DNA of 64,000 bases from Sphingomonas sp. SORGH_AS_0879 (GTDB lineage Bacteria; Pseudomonadota; Alphaproteobacteria; Sphingomonadales; Sphingomonadaceae), in assembly GCF_030819175.1 (NCBI RefSeq), contig NZ_JAUTBJ010000002.1, positions 568,001 through 632,000 on the forward strand, read 5' to 3'. Positions 7,344-16,489 of this stretch are shown in pieces (within the stretch, counting starts at the first letter, position 1; each line of letters starts with the position of its first letter). The notes beneath the pieces are model-generated. The model did no database searches. It had not been told where the DNA came from and saw only the letters and a program-made list of their open reading frames with translations. The position numbers were made by a program, and so were the translations under genes.

Positions 7344-10094
7344 TCAGAATCGGAAGCGCACCCCCGCCGACAACAGGCTCGCCTCCCAGCGGATGTCTCG
7401 CGGATAGCGCGGGTCCTTCACATAGCTGTGGTACGGCGTGCGCAGCAAATTCGTCGCGTCCACCGTCAGCGTGATATTGTCGTTCAGATTGTAGCTGGCC
7501 GACAGGTCCAGCCGCCCGACCCCGCCCGAATAGACGGTGGTGTAGACGCCCGGCGCACCGAAGCCGTCCACATTGGCGCTGCGGTAGTTATAGGCCAGCC
7601 GCACGCTCGTCGGCCCCAGTTCGTACAGGCCGATGACGTTGAAGCTGTACTTGGACACGCCGGGCAGGGTGTTGCGCCCGCCGGCGAAATTGGCGGCGGA
7701 GGGCAGGACCTGCTCACCGTCGATATAGGTGAAGTTGGCCTGAGCCCCGAGCCCACGCAATGCGCCGGGCAGGAAGTCGAAGAAGGTGGTGCCCGCCACC
7801 TCGATCCCCTTGATCGTGCCCGACCCCGCATTGGACGGGCGATAGACCAGGATGTCGCCGAACGGCGCGACATTGACGATCTGCGGCAGAGAATTGATGA
7901 AGCCGTTGATCTTGCGATAGAATCCCGCGACCGACACCGATCCCGTCCGCGAGAAATAATATTCCAGCGAGGCGTCGTAATTGTCCGACCGGATCGGTTG
8001 CAGGTTCGGGTTGCCGCCATTGCCGGTGTAGGAAATGTTACCCCCGACGGTGCCCTGCGACACGGTCAGCGTCGGGTTGATCTGGTTGAAACCGGGCCGC
8101 GACAGCGCCTGGGTCCGCGACAGGCGCAGCTTCAGCCGGTCGGTGAAGTGCAACTGCGCGCTGATATTGGGCAGGATGTCGGTATATTGCGTCGAGGAGT
8201 TGATCGGGACCAGCACGGTGCCGCCATCGGCGGTCGGCAACTGGTTGGTACCGTTCAGCTTGTTGCGCGTCAGGATCACCCGCGCGCCGATCACGCCGTC
8301 GACCGGGATGCCGATGTTGAAGGCGTAATTGACCTGCGCATAGGTGGTATAGACCTGCTCGCGTGCCTGGAAGGCGTTGAGCGGGTTGAGATTGGGCAGT
8401 TCGGGGGCCCAGGCGGCGCGCGTGCCCGCATCCGCCCCGGCCCGGACCAGCGCGTCGCGGATATAGCCCCGCACATCGTTCAACCGGTCATTGAACAGGA
8501 AGGCGTTGGGCGCGTACCAGGACCGGAACTGCTGCACGTCATCCCCGTGGAAGCCCGGCTCGACCAGCCCACCCTGCGACACGGTCGGCACCCGGTTGAT
8601 CGGGTCCCTCAGGCTGGCCAGCGAGGCATAGCGATCGCCATAGACCGAGCTGGCGTTGCGATCGCCGTAACGCAGGCCGAACAGGAATTTGGGAAAGATC
8701 GACGAACCGGTATCGAGCGCGACATTACCCTGCCACTGCCACTGGCTGCCCACCGCGCGGCTGCGATTCTCGATCAGGCCGCGCATGTAGAAGCTGTCGG
8801 GATTGGTGAAGTCGACGCCGCTGGGCGTGAAGTTCACGCTGCCCTGATCGTTCAGCTTGACCGCCAGTGACAGCGGCGTCGCGACCTGGGTCTGGAACTG
8901 GCCCCAATTGTTGTTCGTGGTCGAGCGCGTATAGGCGAGGTCGGTGGTGAAGACGGCGTTGCCGGTTTCCCACTTGGCGCCCAGCGCGCCCTGATAGGTG
9001 TCGGTGCGGCTGGTGCCGAATTCCTTGCTGGGCCCGTTGACCAGCCCCAGGTCCACGTCGAACGATTCGAGCGTCGTGCCGTCCTGGGTCAGCACCGCGT
9101 TGCGGATCGTCGGCGGGTTGCCGCCATTGGGGTTGGACTGGATGGGCACGCCGAAAAAGTCGTTGGCGTTGCGGTTGCGATAGCCCTGATACAGGCCGTC
9201 GGCATAGATCATCAAATTGTCGGCGGGCTTCCACTGAAGTGAGCCGTTGACCGAGGGCCGCTGGCGGGTGCCGCGTCCGTAGAACAGGCCGATATCCTGC
9301 GGGAAAGTGAAGTTGCGGCCGACCGAGGCGGGCAGGACCGCTTGCGCGGCGGGGACATTGTCCTGAAAGCCCTGATAGCGGACCGAGTTCAGGAAGCGGG
9401 TCTGGGTGAAGGAGGCGTTGATGAGCGCGCCGATCTCCCCAATCCCGGTCTGCCACCGGTCGCTGACCAGCAGGCTGCCGATCGGGTCCACTTTGCGCGA
9501 TTCCGAATTATAGACACCGCGCGCCGCGCCCGCGAGCTGGAAGCCCTTGAAGTCGAAGGGGCGGCGCAGGCCCACGTCGATCAGGCCCGCGATGCCGCCT
9601 TCCAGATTGTCGGCGGTCGTCGCCTTATAGACCTCGACCCGCGACAGCGCCTGGGCGGGGAAGTCCTGGATCGACACCGAGCGACCATCGGCGGTGAAGA
9701 TCTCACGCCCCTGCACCGTCGTCTGCACATTGGGCAGGCCGCGGATCAGCACGCCATTAGCCTCGTCGGCATAGCGGGTGACCTGCACGCCGGTGACGCG
9801 CGCGATCGCCTCGGCGGCGTTGTTGTCGGGGAATTTGCCGATATCCTCGGCGACCAGTGCATCGACGATCGCGTCCGAGTTGCGCTTGATGTTCTGCGCG
9901 TTGCTCAGACTCTGGCGAATGCCCGTGACGATGATGTCGGCGCTGCCCGGTGCCGTCTGCTCGGCGGGCTGCGCCTGATCCTGCGCGGGTTCGGCCTGGG
10001 GCGCTTGGCTTTGGGCGGTCGCGGGGGTGGCCAGCGCCAGGGTGGCGAGAATGGATGCCGAGGCCAAAAGGCCACCGATCGATGCGTGCTTCAT
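7344..10094 (-). CDS. TonB-dependent outer membrane receptor
   Basis: A 916-residue protein. A Sec signal peptide (LLASASILATLALATPATAQ) is followed by a Gln/Pro-rich linker and the TonB-box-like region SADIIVTGIRQSL. The plug domain covers about residues 60-200 (VAEDIGKFPDNNAAEAIARVTGVQV, VLIRGLPNVQT, SRVEVYKATTADNLEGGIAGLIDV). A long beta-barrel ends in VRFRF with a terminal Phe. Receptors with IGKFPDNNAAEA are a sphingomonad/xanthomonad group used for oligosaccharides. The ATG at 10094 follows GGAGGGG. A LacI-type half-palindrome lies 26 bases upstream, so the gene is probably under the regulator at 16.5 kb. Confidence 0.93.
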   Translation of the reverse strand: MKHASIGGLLASASILATLALATPATAQSQAPQAEPAQDQAQPAEQTAPGSADIIVTGIRQSLSNAQNIKRNSDAIVDALVAEDIGKFPDNNAAEAIARVTGVQVTRYADEANGVLIRGLPNVQTTVQGREIFTADGRSVSIQDFPAQALSRVEVYKATTADNLEGGIAGLIDVGLRRPFDFKGFQLAGAARGVYNSESRKVDPIGSLLVSDRWQTGIGEIGALINASFTQTRFLNSVRYQGFQDNVPAAQAVLPASVGRNFTFPQDIGLFYGRGTRQRPSVNGSLQWKPADNLMIYADGLYQGYRNRNANDFFGVPIQSNPNGGNPPTIRNAVLTQDGTTLESFDVDLGLVNGPSKEFGTSRTDTYQGALGAKWETGNAVFTTDLAYTRSTTNNNWGQFQTQVATPLSLAVKLNDQGSVNFTPSGVDFTNPDSFYMRGLIENRSRAVGSQWQWQGNVALDTGSSIFPKFLFGLRYGDRNASSVYGDRYASLASLRDPINRVPTVSQGGLVEPGFHGDDVQQFRSWYAPNAFLFNDRLNDVRGYIRDALVRAGADAGTRAAWAPELPNLNPLNAFQAREQVYTTYAQVNYAFNIGIPVDGVIGARVILTRNKLNGTNQLPTADGGTVLVPINSSTQYTDILPNISAQLHFTDRLKLRLSRTQALSRPGFNQINPTLTVSQGTVGGNISYTGNGGNPNLQPIRSDNYDASLEYYFSRTGSVSVAGFYRKINGFINSLPQIVNVAPFGDILVYRPSNAGSGTIKGIEVAGTTFFDFLPGALRGLGAQANFTYIDGEQVLPSAANFAGGRNTLPGVSKYSFNVIGLYELGPTSVRLAYNYRSANVDGFGAPGVYTTVYSGGVGRLDLSASYNLNDNITLTVDATNLLRTPYHSYVKDPRYPRDIRWEASLLSAGVRFRF

Positions 10095-10119
10095 AAACCC
10101 CTCCTTTGATCTTTTCTGA

Positions 10120-10133
10120 CGGAAACGTTTTCG
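10120..10133. promoter_or_regulatory. LacI-type operator upstream of the receptor
   Basis: The sequence CGGAAACGTTTTCG is a palindrome centred on CG with one mismatched pair. It shares the AAACGTTT core with the perfect palindrome at 16339-16354. It is 26 bases upstream of the receptor start, so it overlaps the expected promoter. Binding by the LacI-type protein in this window is inferred. Confidence 0.6.
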
Positions 10134-10187
10134 GTCGTGGTCGGATTCAGGGTGCGCCGTGTTCGGCTTCACCTCGAATCGGGGCGT

Positions 10188-12797
10188 TCAGGGCATGGGC
10201 GAGACAGTGATCCGGTCGATATTCGGCGCGAAGCGCGATCGGAGCAGGACGCCGGGCCAGGTCTTGGACGCATAGGTGCGGCCGTCCCAATCGGGCTGTT
10301 CCTCGCCCGCGATGCGGATGCTGTTGGTCCCGGCGCGCAGGGTGACGGGCACCGTCATCTCCCACCAGTTGTTGGCGTGGAAGCTGTTGGGGAAGGTCGC
10401 CAGGATCGGTTTGGCCCCGTTGATCGAGATGCGCGCGATCCGGGCGAGCGGGTCGGGATTGTAATGCGTCGCCTTGGACTGTTCGTCATTGGAGAATCGG
10501 ACGGTCAGTGCATAGCTGCCCGCCTTGTCGGCGACGACATTGGGGAAGGTCAGGGTGTTGCGGTTGCCCGGCGCGCCGCCGATGTCGAACACCGCACGTC
10601 CACCGCTGGCCAGCGATGCCGCGCCGATCCGTGCGGTTCCGGCGACTTGCGCGGCCTCCGCCTCATAGCGACGGGGGGCGTCGGGGGCGGTGTCGCGGGT
10701 GACGTCCAGGCCGCGCAGACGTGCCGCGCCGGTCACTTCGACCTTGTTGATCCCGCCGAGCAGGAACGCCTCGCCCCCGGTCAGAGGCCGGTCGTTGACG
10801 CGGATCTGCACGGCGCCGCTGGCGTCAGCGGTGAGTTTCGCCACTTCGTCCTGCGCGCCGTAAACCCAGAAGGTCGCGGTATCGCCGGCCACCATCGCGT
10901 CGCGTACATCGTAGCGGACCGTGGCGGCGGCGGGATCGGCGGCGGTCAGGGTGATGCGGTCGACCAGTGCGTTGCCCCGCGTGGCGCGCGTGCCGCCCAG
11001 GCTACGCGTCGCCAGTGTCAGGACATGTTTGCCGCGCGTCAGGGTGACCACCGTATCGACATGGTCGAGCACCGAGGGCTTGTAGCCCAGCGGCAGGAAC
11101 AGCTCGGTCTCGCCCGTCTTCTGCCCGTCGATCCGCAGGAAGACGTTGGTCGCCCCCTGATCGGTGACGAGCGGGTCCTTGTTGAAGGTGCTCGCGAGCA
11201 CGCGCAAATCGTACCGCCCGGTGCGCGGAACCTCGACCGCGAAGTCGAGCGCGGCGTCGGCGCCGGTCTTGAACCCCTCGACCGAATAGCCGCCCGAGGT
11301 GTGGAAGCGGTCGACATGATCCGGCGAGCCCTCCGGTCCGCGTACCGCCAGGCCCTGGCCCCGCCGCGTCGCCTTCTCCGCTTCGTAATCCTGTCGCCAG
11401 GGCAGGGCGACGGCGGGGGCCTGCGTCCCTTCCGCCGGGGTGAGCAGCAGCTCATAGGCCGCTTCTTCGCGCAGCGGGGGCAGATTGTCCTGGCCGAAGG
11501 TCAGCGCGATCTGGCCGTCCTTCACCGGCAATACCCGCTCCACCATCGTGACCGGCGGAGCGGAATCGCCCAACTGTCCGGTCCAGCCGATCTCGCGCAC
11601 GCGCACCCGGACCTCGGGGCCGAACGCGGCGGGAACGCGGGCGAGCGCGATCGTCGCGTCGCCGCTCTTGCCGCCGAACAACAGGCGCATCTGCCGCCGC
11701 CTGGGGTCGAGCGTCGCCACTCCTTGCAGCGTATAGCTCTGGTCGGGATGCGGCGGGGTGACGGCCAGCGTATGGCCGCTCATCGTCGCATAGGCGTTGA
11801 GCAGCCACCATTGCCCGTTGCCGCGATTGGCCTGCACGGCGGAGTCGCTGAGATTCCCGTCGATATTCCAATAGGCGATGTCGGCATCGACCTTGGAATC
11901 CTCGATCGCCGCCACCCACTGCACCATCTGGCCGGGGACCGAAGTGTGGTAGTTATAGGCATATTCGTTGATGTTGATGGGCAGGTGGCGGCCCTGCCAT
12001 TTGGTGCCAGCGAACAGCCGATCCTCCCACTCGCGATACTTGCGCACGCTGGTCCGCACCGCCGCCGGGTTGCTGAGTTCGTGCCAGGTCACCACGTCGG
12101 GCATGGTGTCCGCCGCGATGGCGTGGCGCAGAAAGCCTTCGACCTCCGGAAACAGGATGCTGGTGTTCGGCCCCGCGATCCGCGCGCCGGGCAGTTCCTG
12201 GCGGATCATCCGCACCGCCCGGTCCCAGGCGTCGTTGAAGGCGGTCGGGTCCTTCTGCCACTTCACGCCGTTGCAGCTCTTGGGACCGTCGGCGAACATG
12301 TTGCCGTCGGGCTCGTTATAGGGGACGAAGACGATCCGGTCGCGATAGCGCTTGGCCATGCCCTTCACCTGGCGGACCTGGGCGCGCAACTGCTCGATGT
12401 AGTGCGCGACCGATTGCGCGCAGTCGCCGGTCTTCCAGTTGTACGGGAATTCGCGGTTGATATCGGTCATGTAGATATAGGTGTCGCCGCCCGACGCATC
12501 GGTCAGCAGGGTCGAGACCTCCAGCGCGTCGGCGCCGGGATGCTGCGGCCCGTCCTGCGCCTTGGTCGAGACGGTGCGAAGCCCGATCCCCTCGACCAGA
12601 TTGGGATGCGGCAGCCGCGCATCGTACAGGCCATAGAGCGTCCCCGACGCGCCGCCATGGAACGCGCCCGTATCGCTGGCCAGATCGACGGTCAGCCGCT
12701 CCTGTGCGGAGGCGGCGATGGCGGTGGAACCGAGCAGCGTGGCGAACAACAGGCGAAGGGGCGAGGACATGGGGCGGGCTTTCGGCTGGAAGGTCAT
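10188..12797 (-). CDS. Secreted multidomain glycoside hydrolase (clan-A-like) with carbohydrate-binding modules
   Basis: An 869-residue protein with a signal peptide (LRLLFATLLGSTAIAASAQ). The N-terminal half looks like a (beta/alpha)8 glycosidase: FVPYNEPDGN has the Asn-Glu acid/base pair, then TWHELSNP and ININEYAYNY, where Glu is a plausible nucleophile. The C-terminal half has two segments opening with YEAEKA and YEAEAAQ, the usual start of CBM35/CBM6-like modules. The exact family is not certain (GH39-like is one possibility). The start at 12797 overlaps the stop of the transporter gene (ATGA); ATG 12770 is the alternative and gives a shorter signal peptide. It is the last gene of the leftward sugar operon. 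Confidence 0.75.
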   Translation of the reverse strand: MTFQPKARPMSSPLRLLFATLLGSTAIAASAQERLTVDLASDTGAFHGGASGTLYGLYDARLPHPNLVEGIGLRTVSTKAQDGPQHPGADALEVSTLLTDASGGDTYIYMTDINREFPYNWKTGDCAQSVAHYIEQLRAQVRQVKGMAKRYRDRIVFVPYNEPDGNMFADGPKSCNGVKWQKDPTAFNDAWDRAVRMIRQELPGARIAGPNTSILFPEVEGFLRHAIAADTMPDVVTWHELSNPAAVRTSVRKYREWEDRLFAGTKWQGRHLPININEYAYNYHTSVPGQMVQWVAAIEDSKVDADIAYWNIDGNLSDSAVQANRGNGQWWLLNAYATMSGHTLAVTPPHPDQSYTLQGVATLDPRRRQMRLLFGGKSGDATIALARVPAAFGPEVRVRVREIGWTGQLGDSAPPVTMVERVLPVKDGQIALTFGQDNLPPLREEAAYELLLTPAEGTQAPAVALPWRQDYEAEKATRRGQGLAVRGPEGSPDHVDRFHTSGGYSVEGFKTGADAALDFAVEVPRTGRYDLRVLASTFNKDPLVTDQGATNVFLRIDGQKTGETELFLPLGYKPSVLDHVDTVVTLTRGKHVLTLATRSLGGTRATRGNALVDRITLTAADPAAATVRYDVRDAMVAGDTATFWVYGAQDEVAKLTADASGAVQIRVNDRPLTGGEAFLLGGINKVEVTGAARLRGLDVTRDTAPDAPRRYEAEAAQVAGTARIGAASLASGGRAVFDIGGAPGNRNTLTFPNVVADKAGSYALTVRFSNDEQSKATHYNPDPLARIARISINGAKPILATFPNSFHANNWWEMTVPVTLRAGTNSIRIAGEEQPDWDGRTYASKTWPGVLLRSRFAPNIDRITVSPMP

Positions 12798-14188
12798 GCG
12801 GGGCGCTCGGCGGTCATGCGCGCGATCGTGGCGCGGTTCAGGATCAGGCGGGCGGCGGTTGCGGCGAGTGCGAGGTGCATCAGGCCGGGGATGATCGTCG
12901 ACAGCGCGCGGATGCCGGTCAGCGACAGTGGCGTCTGGTTGCCCGCCCCCGCCTTGTACGACACGATGACCAGCACGCCGCTGATCAACACCCCCGCCAG
13001 CGCCCAGGCGAGTTTGACGAAGAACTGGTTGAAGGCGAAGCTCATGCCCGAGGAGCGCATCCCCAGCTTCCACTCGCCATATTGGTCGGCCAACTGGATC
13101 AGGGTGAAGTGCAGCGGCAGGGTGCAGCCCAGCACGATGCAGCACAGGCCGACCAGCACCAGCCAGAGCATCGGATAGCCGCCCGGCACGAAGAAGGCGG
13201 CGAAATGCCCCGCAACCAGGATCAGGTTCACCCAGACATAGACGGTCTTCACGTCGAACCGCCGAGTGAAGAAGGGCACGATCACCGAACCCATGAACCC
13301 GCCCGCCGTCGCGATGCCGAAGAACAGCGCCTGATAGGTGGTGTCGCCGCCCAGCACATAGGTGATGAAATAGAGCGCCGCGCCGCCCTTGGTATTGAAG
13401 ATGCCGATCAGCAGCAGCGTCATGACGAAGGTCAGGCGCAACTGGTCGTTCTTCAACGTGGTGGCGATGGCGACCTTCAACGGTACTTCGGCACTGTCGG
13501 CGGCGACCACCCGCTCACGCACGAACAGGAAGCAGATCAGGAACATCACCACGGCGGCCAGGCTGAGGATCGCCACTCCGTCGCGATAGCCGCGCGCGAT
13601 GTCGGTGCCCCCCAACTGGCGGACCATGATCGGCAGTCCGACCGAAACGCAGAAGGAGGCGATGGCGACCAGCGCGAAACGCACCGACTGGCACGCCACG
13701 CCCTCGCGCGCGCTGTCGGTCATGCGGGTGATCAGCGCGCAATAGGGGACGTTGTTGAGCGAGTAGGAGAAGGCGAGCAGGAAATAGGTGACGGCCGCAT
13801 AGGCGACCTTGCCGTCATAGCCGAGGTCGGGGGACTGGAAGGTCAGGAAACAGGCCAGGCCCACGGGGATCGCGGTCCACAGCAGATAGGGGCGGAACCG
13901 GCCCCAGCGGGTCGAGGTGCGGTCGGCCATGATGCCGATCAGGGGATCGGACACCGCGTCGAAGATGCGCAGCGACAGGAACAGGATGCCGACGATCCCC
14001 GGCGCCAGGCCGAAGACGTCGGTATAATAGAAGGTCAGGAAATTGGCGATCAGCCCGGTGACGATCGTGCCCCCCGCATCGCCGAGGCCGTAGCAGAGCT
14101 TTTCGACGAACGGGATCGACGCCGCCTGACCGTCGGTCGGCTGCGGTTCCATCGCCCTTATGGCGTGGTCGGCGATCGATGCTGCCAT
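12794..14188 (-). CDS. GPH-family sugar:cation symporter (MFS)
   Basis: A 464-residue inner membrane protein with about 12 hydrophobic segments. The motifs EKLCYGLGDAGG near the N-terminus, SDPLIGIMADRTSTRWGRFRPYLLW and PYCALITRMT are diagnostic of the glycoside-pentoside-hexuronide:cation symporter family (MelB/XylP/XynB type). It probably imports xylosides, arabinosides or the monosaccharides released by neighbouring enzymes. It lies between the GH31 gene (59-base gap) and the secreted hydrolase (4-base overlap), so the three form one leftward unit. Confidence 0.9.
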   Translation of the reverse strand: MAASIADHAIRAMEPQPTDGQAASIPFVEKLCYGLGDAGGTIVTGLIANFLTFYYTDVFGLAPGIVGILFLSLRIFDAVSDPLIGIMADRTSTRWGRFRPYLLWTAIPVGLACFLTFQSPDLGYDGKVAYAAVTYFLLAFSYSLNNVPYCALITRMTDSAREGVACQSVRFALVAIASFCVSVGLPIMVRQLGGTDIARGYRDGVAILSLAAVVMFLICFLFVRERVVAADSAEVPLKVAIATTLKNDQLRLTFVMTLLLIGIFNTKGGAALYFITYVLGGDTTYQALFFGIATAGGFMGSVIVPFFTRRFDVKTVYVWVNLILVAGHFAAFFVPGGYPMLWLVLVGLCCIVLGCTLPLHFTLIQLADQYGEWKLGMRSSGMSFAFNQFFVKLAWALAGVLISGVLVIVSYKAGAGNQTPLSLTGIRALSTIIPGLMHLALAATAARLILNRATIARMTAERPA

Positions 14189-14247
14189 TATCCTGTCCCT
14201 TATTCCCGGTTCGCCTTTTGACGATCCCGTCTTGTCATGTCCCGCGA

Positions 14248-16305
14248 TCAGTTCCGCGCGTCGAAAGCATCCGCCACACCCGCACCGTCGCGCAGGAAGA
14301 CGGGTATTCGCTCGACCGGGGCGGTGCAGGCGATGTCGACGCCGCCCTCGATCCGCTCACCGGTCCAGGCGTCGCGCCAGAGGCCGTGGGGCAGATAGAC
14401 GCTCCGTTCCGTCACGCCCGCCGCGGTCACCGGCGCGACCAGAATGTCGGGGCCGAACATATATTGATCGTCCACCGCCCAGGCGCGCGGATCGTCGGGA
14501 TAGTCATAGAATATCGGCCGCATCAGCGGATCGCCGCTCTCATGCGCCGCCCGCATCAGCGACGCGACATAGGGTCGCAACCGCTCGCGCAGGGCGGCAT
14601 AGTCGCGCAGGATCGCGAACACCGGCTCGCCGAAGCTCCATAGCTCGTTGCCCGCGCCCGTGTCGCACTGGGCGACGCCGTCGCGGAACGGCTCGGCGGG
14701 CGGGGTGATCGGATCGCGGTGACCGTGCATCCGCAGGATCGGCGTGAACACCGCCCATTGGAACCAGCGGATCATCAGCTCGTGGAAGGCGGGATCCCCG
14801 ACATTGCCGCCATGGAAGCCGCCGATATCGGTGGTCCACCAGGGAATCCCCGCCATTGCCATGTTGAGCCCGGCGCTCAGCTGGTTGCGCATCGCCTCGA
14901 ACGAGGAATGGATGTCCCCCGACCAGACCAGCGCGCCGTAACGCTGGCTGCCCGCCCAGGCGCAGCGGACCAGGCTGACGATCTCCGTCTCGCCCTCGGC
15001 GCGGAGCCCGTCGTGAAAAGCCTGGGCGTAATGGAGCGGATAGGCGTTGCCGACCTCTAGCACACTGCCCGCATGATAACGGTAATTGTCGAAATCATAG
15101 GCGCTGTATTCGGGCTCGGCCTCGTCCAGCCAGAACAGCGCGACGCCCTTGTCGCGGTAGTTGCGCTTCGTGGTCTGCCACAGGAAATCGCGCGCGCCGG
15201 GATGGGTCACGTCGATGAAACGGGTATTGCCGAGGAATTCCTGCTGCACGTCGAGCCCGCGCATCGCGCGCACCAGATAGCCCTTCTCCGCCATCGTGGC
15301 ATAGTTTTCCGAACGGTGATCGACCGTTGGCCAGACCGAGACGAGCAACTCGGTCCCCATCGCCTTCAACTCGGCGGTCATCGCGGCGGGATCGGGCCAT
15401 TCGCGCTCGTCGAAGCGCCAGTCGCCCTGCACCGGCCAGTGGAAGAAGTCGGCGACGATCACCGCCAGCGGAATGCCGCGCGCATGATAGTCGCGCGCGA
15501 CCGCCAGCAATTCGTCCTGCGTGCGGTAGCGCAGCTTGCTCTGCCACAGGCCCAGCGCATAGTCGGGCATCATCGGCACGGTGCCGGTGACGGCGGCATA
15601 GTTGCGCAGGATCTCGGCCGGAGCGTCGGCGGCGGTGATCCAGTAATCCACCTCGCGCGCCGCCCGCGCGGTCCAAGTCGCGCCATTGGCGGCGAAATGC
15701 ACCTCGCCCACGGCGGGGATGTTCCACAACAGGCCATAGCCATGGCTCGACACGACGAAGGGCACGCTCGCCTGCGAATTGCGCTGCGCCAGTTCCAGGG
15801 TGCAGCCCGCCAGATCCAGATTGGGCTGCTGGTACTGGCCCATGCCGTACAGCCGCTCGCCCGGCTTCGCCTCGAACCGGACGGTGATCCGCGCCTCGTC
15901 GCCGGGCAGCGATTTGAACTCGCGCCCCGACAGGCCGAGCGCGCTGATCGTGCGGACCTCCTTTGTGCCGACCGTCCAATATTGGCTGATCGTGTCGCGC
16001 TGCCGCCACTTTTCCTCCAGCAGCACCTCGCCCCGTGCATTCAGGAAGCGGACACGGCCCTGAAGATCGACTTCGGCGGTGATGCGGCCATGGGTGATGC
16101 GGGCGGTGCCGCCATCGCGAGTGACGACCGGCGCGGACGGCGTCGTATCCCTGGGGGCGTCGAGCAGTGCGCCGGCCCGCGCACCCCGATCGGGAAAGGA
16201 CGATGCCCGCAGCCTCAGGCCATCGGGGCCATGTGCCTCGATGCGCAGCCAGTTGCCGTCATAGGCCCAGCCGATGGCACGAGTCTCCAGAACGAGCGTG
16301 TCCAA
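14248..16305 (-). CDS. GH31 glycoside hydrolase, alpha-xylosidase-like
   Basis: A 685-residue protein lacking a signal peptide. The GH31 catalytic barrel is shown by the nucleophile region VALFWLDEAEPEY, the acid/base region ALVWSGDIHSSFEAMR, GLNMAMAGIPWWTTDIGGF and MRMHGHRDP-like sequence downstream. The N-terminal galactose-mutarotase-like domain includes ERLYGMGQYQQPNLD. GH31 enzymes with this active site remove alpha-xylose (or alpha-glucose) residues, probably in the cytoplasm or periplasm after uptake. The start TTG at 16305 follows GAGAGGAAA; no nearby ATG keeps the N-terminal domain intact. First gene of the leftward operon, about 34 bases from the operator. Confidence 0.92.
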   Translation of the reverse strand: MDTLVLETRAIGWAYDGNWLRIEAHGPDGLRLRASSFPDRGARAGALLDAPRDTTPSAPVVTRDGGTARITHGRITAEVDLQGRVRFLNARGEVLLEEKWRQRDTISQYWTVGTKEVRTISALGLSGREFKSLPGDEARITVRFEAKPGERLYGMGQYQQPNLDLAGCTLELAQRNSQASVPFVVSSHGYGLLWNIPAVGEVHFAANGATWTARAAREVDYWITAADAPAEILRNYAAVTGTVPMMPDYALGLWQSKLRYRTQDELLAVARDYHARGIPLAVIVADFFHWPVQGDWRFDEREWPDPAAMTAELKAMGTELLVSVWPTVDHRSENYATMAEKGYLVRAMRGLDVQQEFLGNTRFIDVTHPGARDFLWQTTKRNYRDKGVALFWLDEAEPEYSAYDFDNYRYHAGSVLEVGNAYPLHYAQAFHDGLRAEGETEIVSLVRCAWAGSQRYGALVWSGDIHSSFEAMRNQLSAGLNMAMAGIPWWTTDIGGFHGGNVGDPAFHELMIRWFQWAVFTPILRMHGHRDPITPPAEPFRDGVAQCDTGAGNELWSFGEPVFAILRDYAALRERLRPYVASLMRAAHESGDPLMRPIFYDYPDDPRAWAVDDQYMFGPDILVAPVTAAGVTERSVYLPHGLWRDAWTGERIEGGVDIACTAPVERIPVFLRDGAGVADAFDARN

Positions 16306-16338
16306 GCCCTATTTCCTCTCAACGCCATTCTGCGATGG

Positions 16339-16354
16339 CCGTAAACGTTTACGG
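16339..16354. promoter_or_regulatory. Perfect 16-bp LacI-type operator
   Basis: CCGTAAACGTTTACGG is a perfect palindrome with the central CG typical of LacI/GalR operators. It lies between the divergent GH31 operon and the LacI-type regulator gene, so one site could control both. The weaker copy upstream of the receptor extends the probable regulon. Confidence 0.85.
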
Positions 16355-16489
16355 ATAATCGCTCCGACAAATGGCGCTGTCAATGCCCCTGTGCGAGTGG
16401 GCTTGAAACTCGCTCTTCTGCAAGTGTGCAAACGGCCTCCCAGATCAATGCCTCTTGTGCCGATCGCGCCACACCGCGATCACGGGCGC

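Noticed and set aside
10137..13178. A 1013-codon plus-strand open frame opposite the secreted hydrolase
   Set aside because: It is antisense to a gene with signal peptide and enzyme motifs; its translation is Arg/His/Gln/Gly-rich with no domain, as expected of the complementary frame in high-GC DNA.
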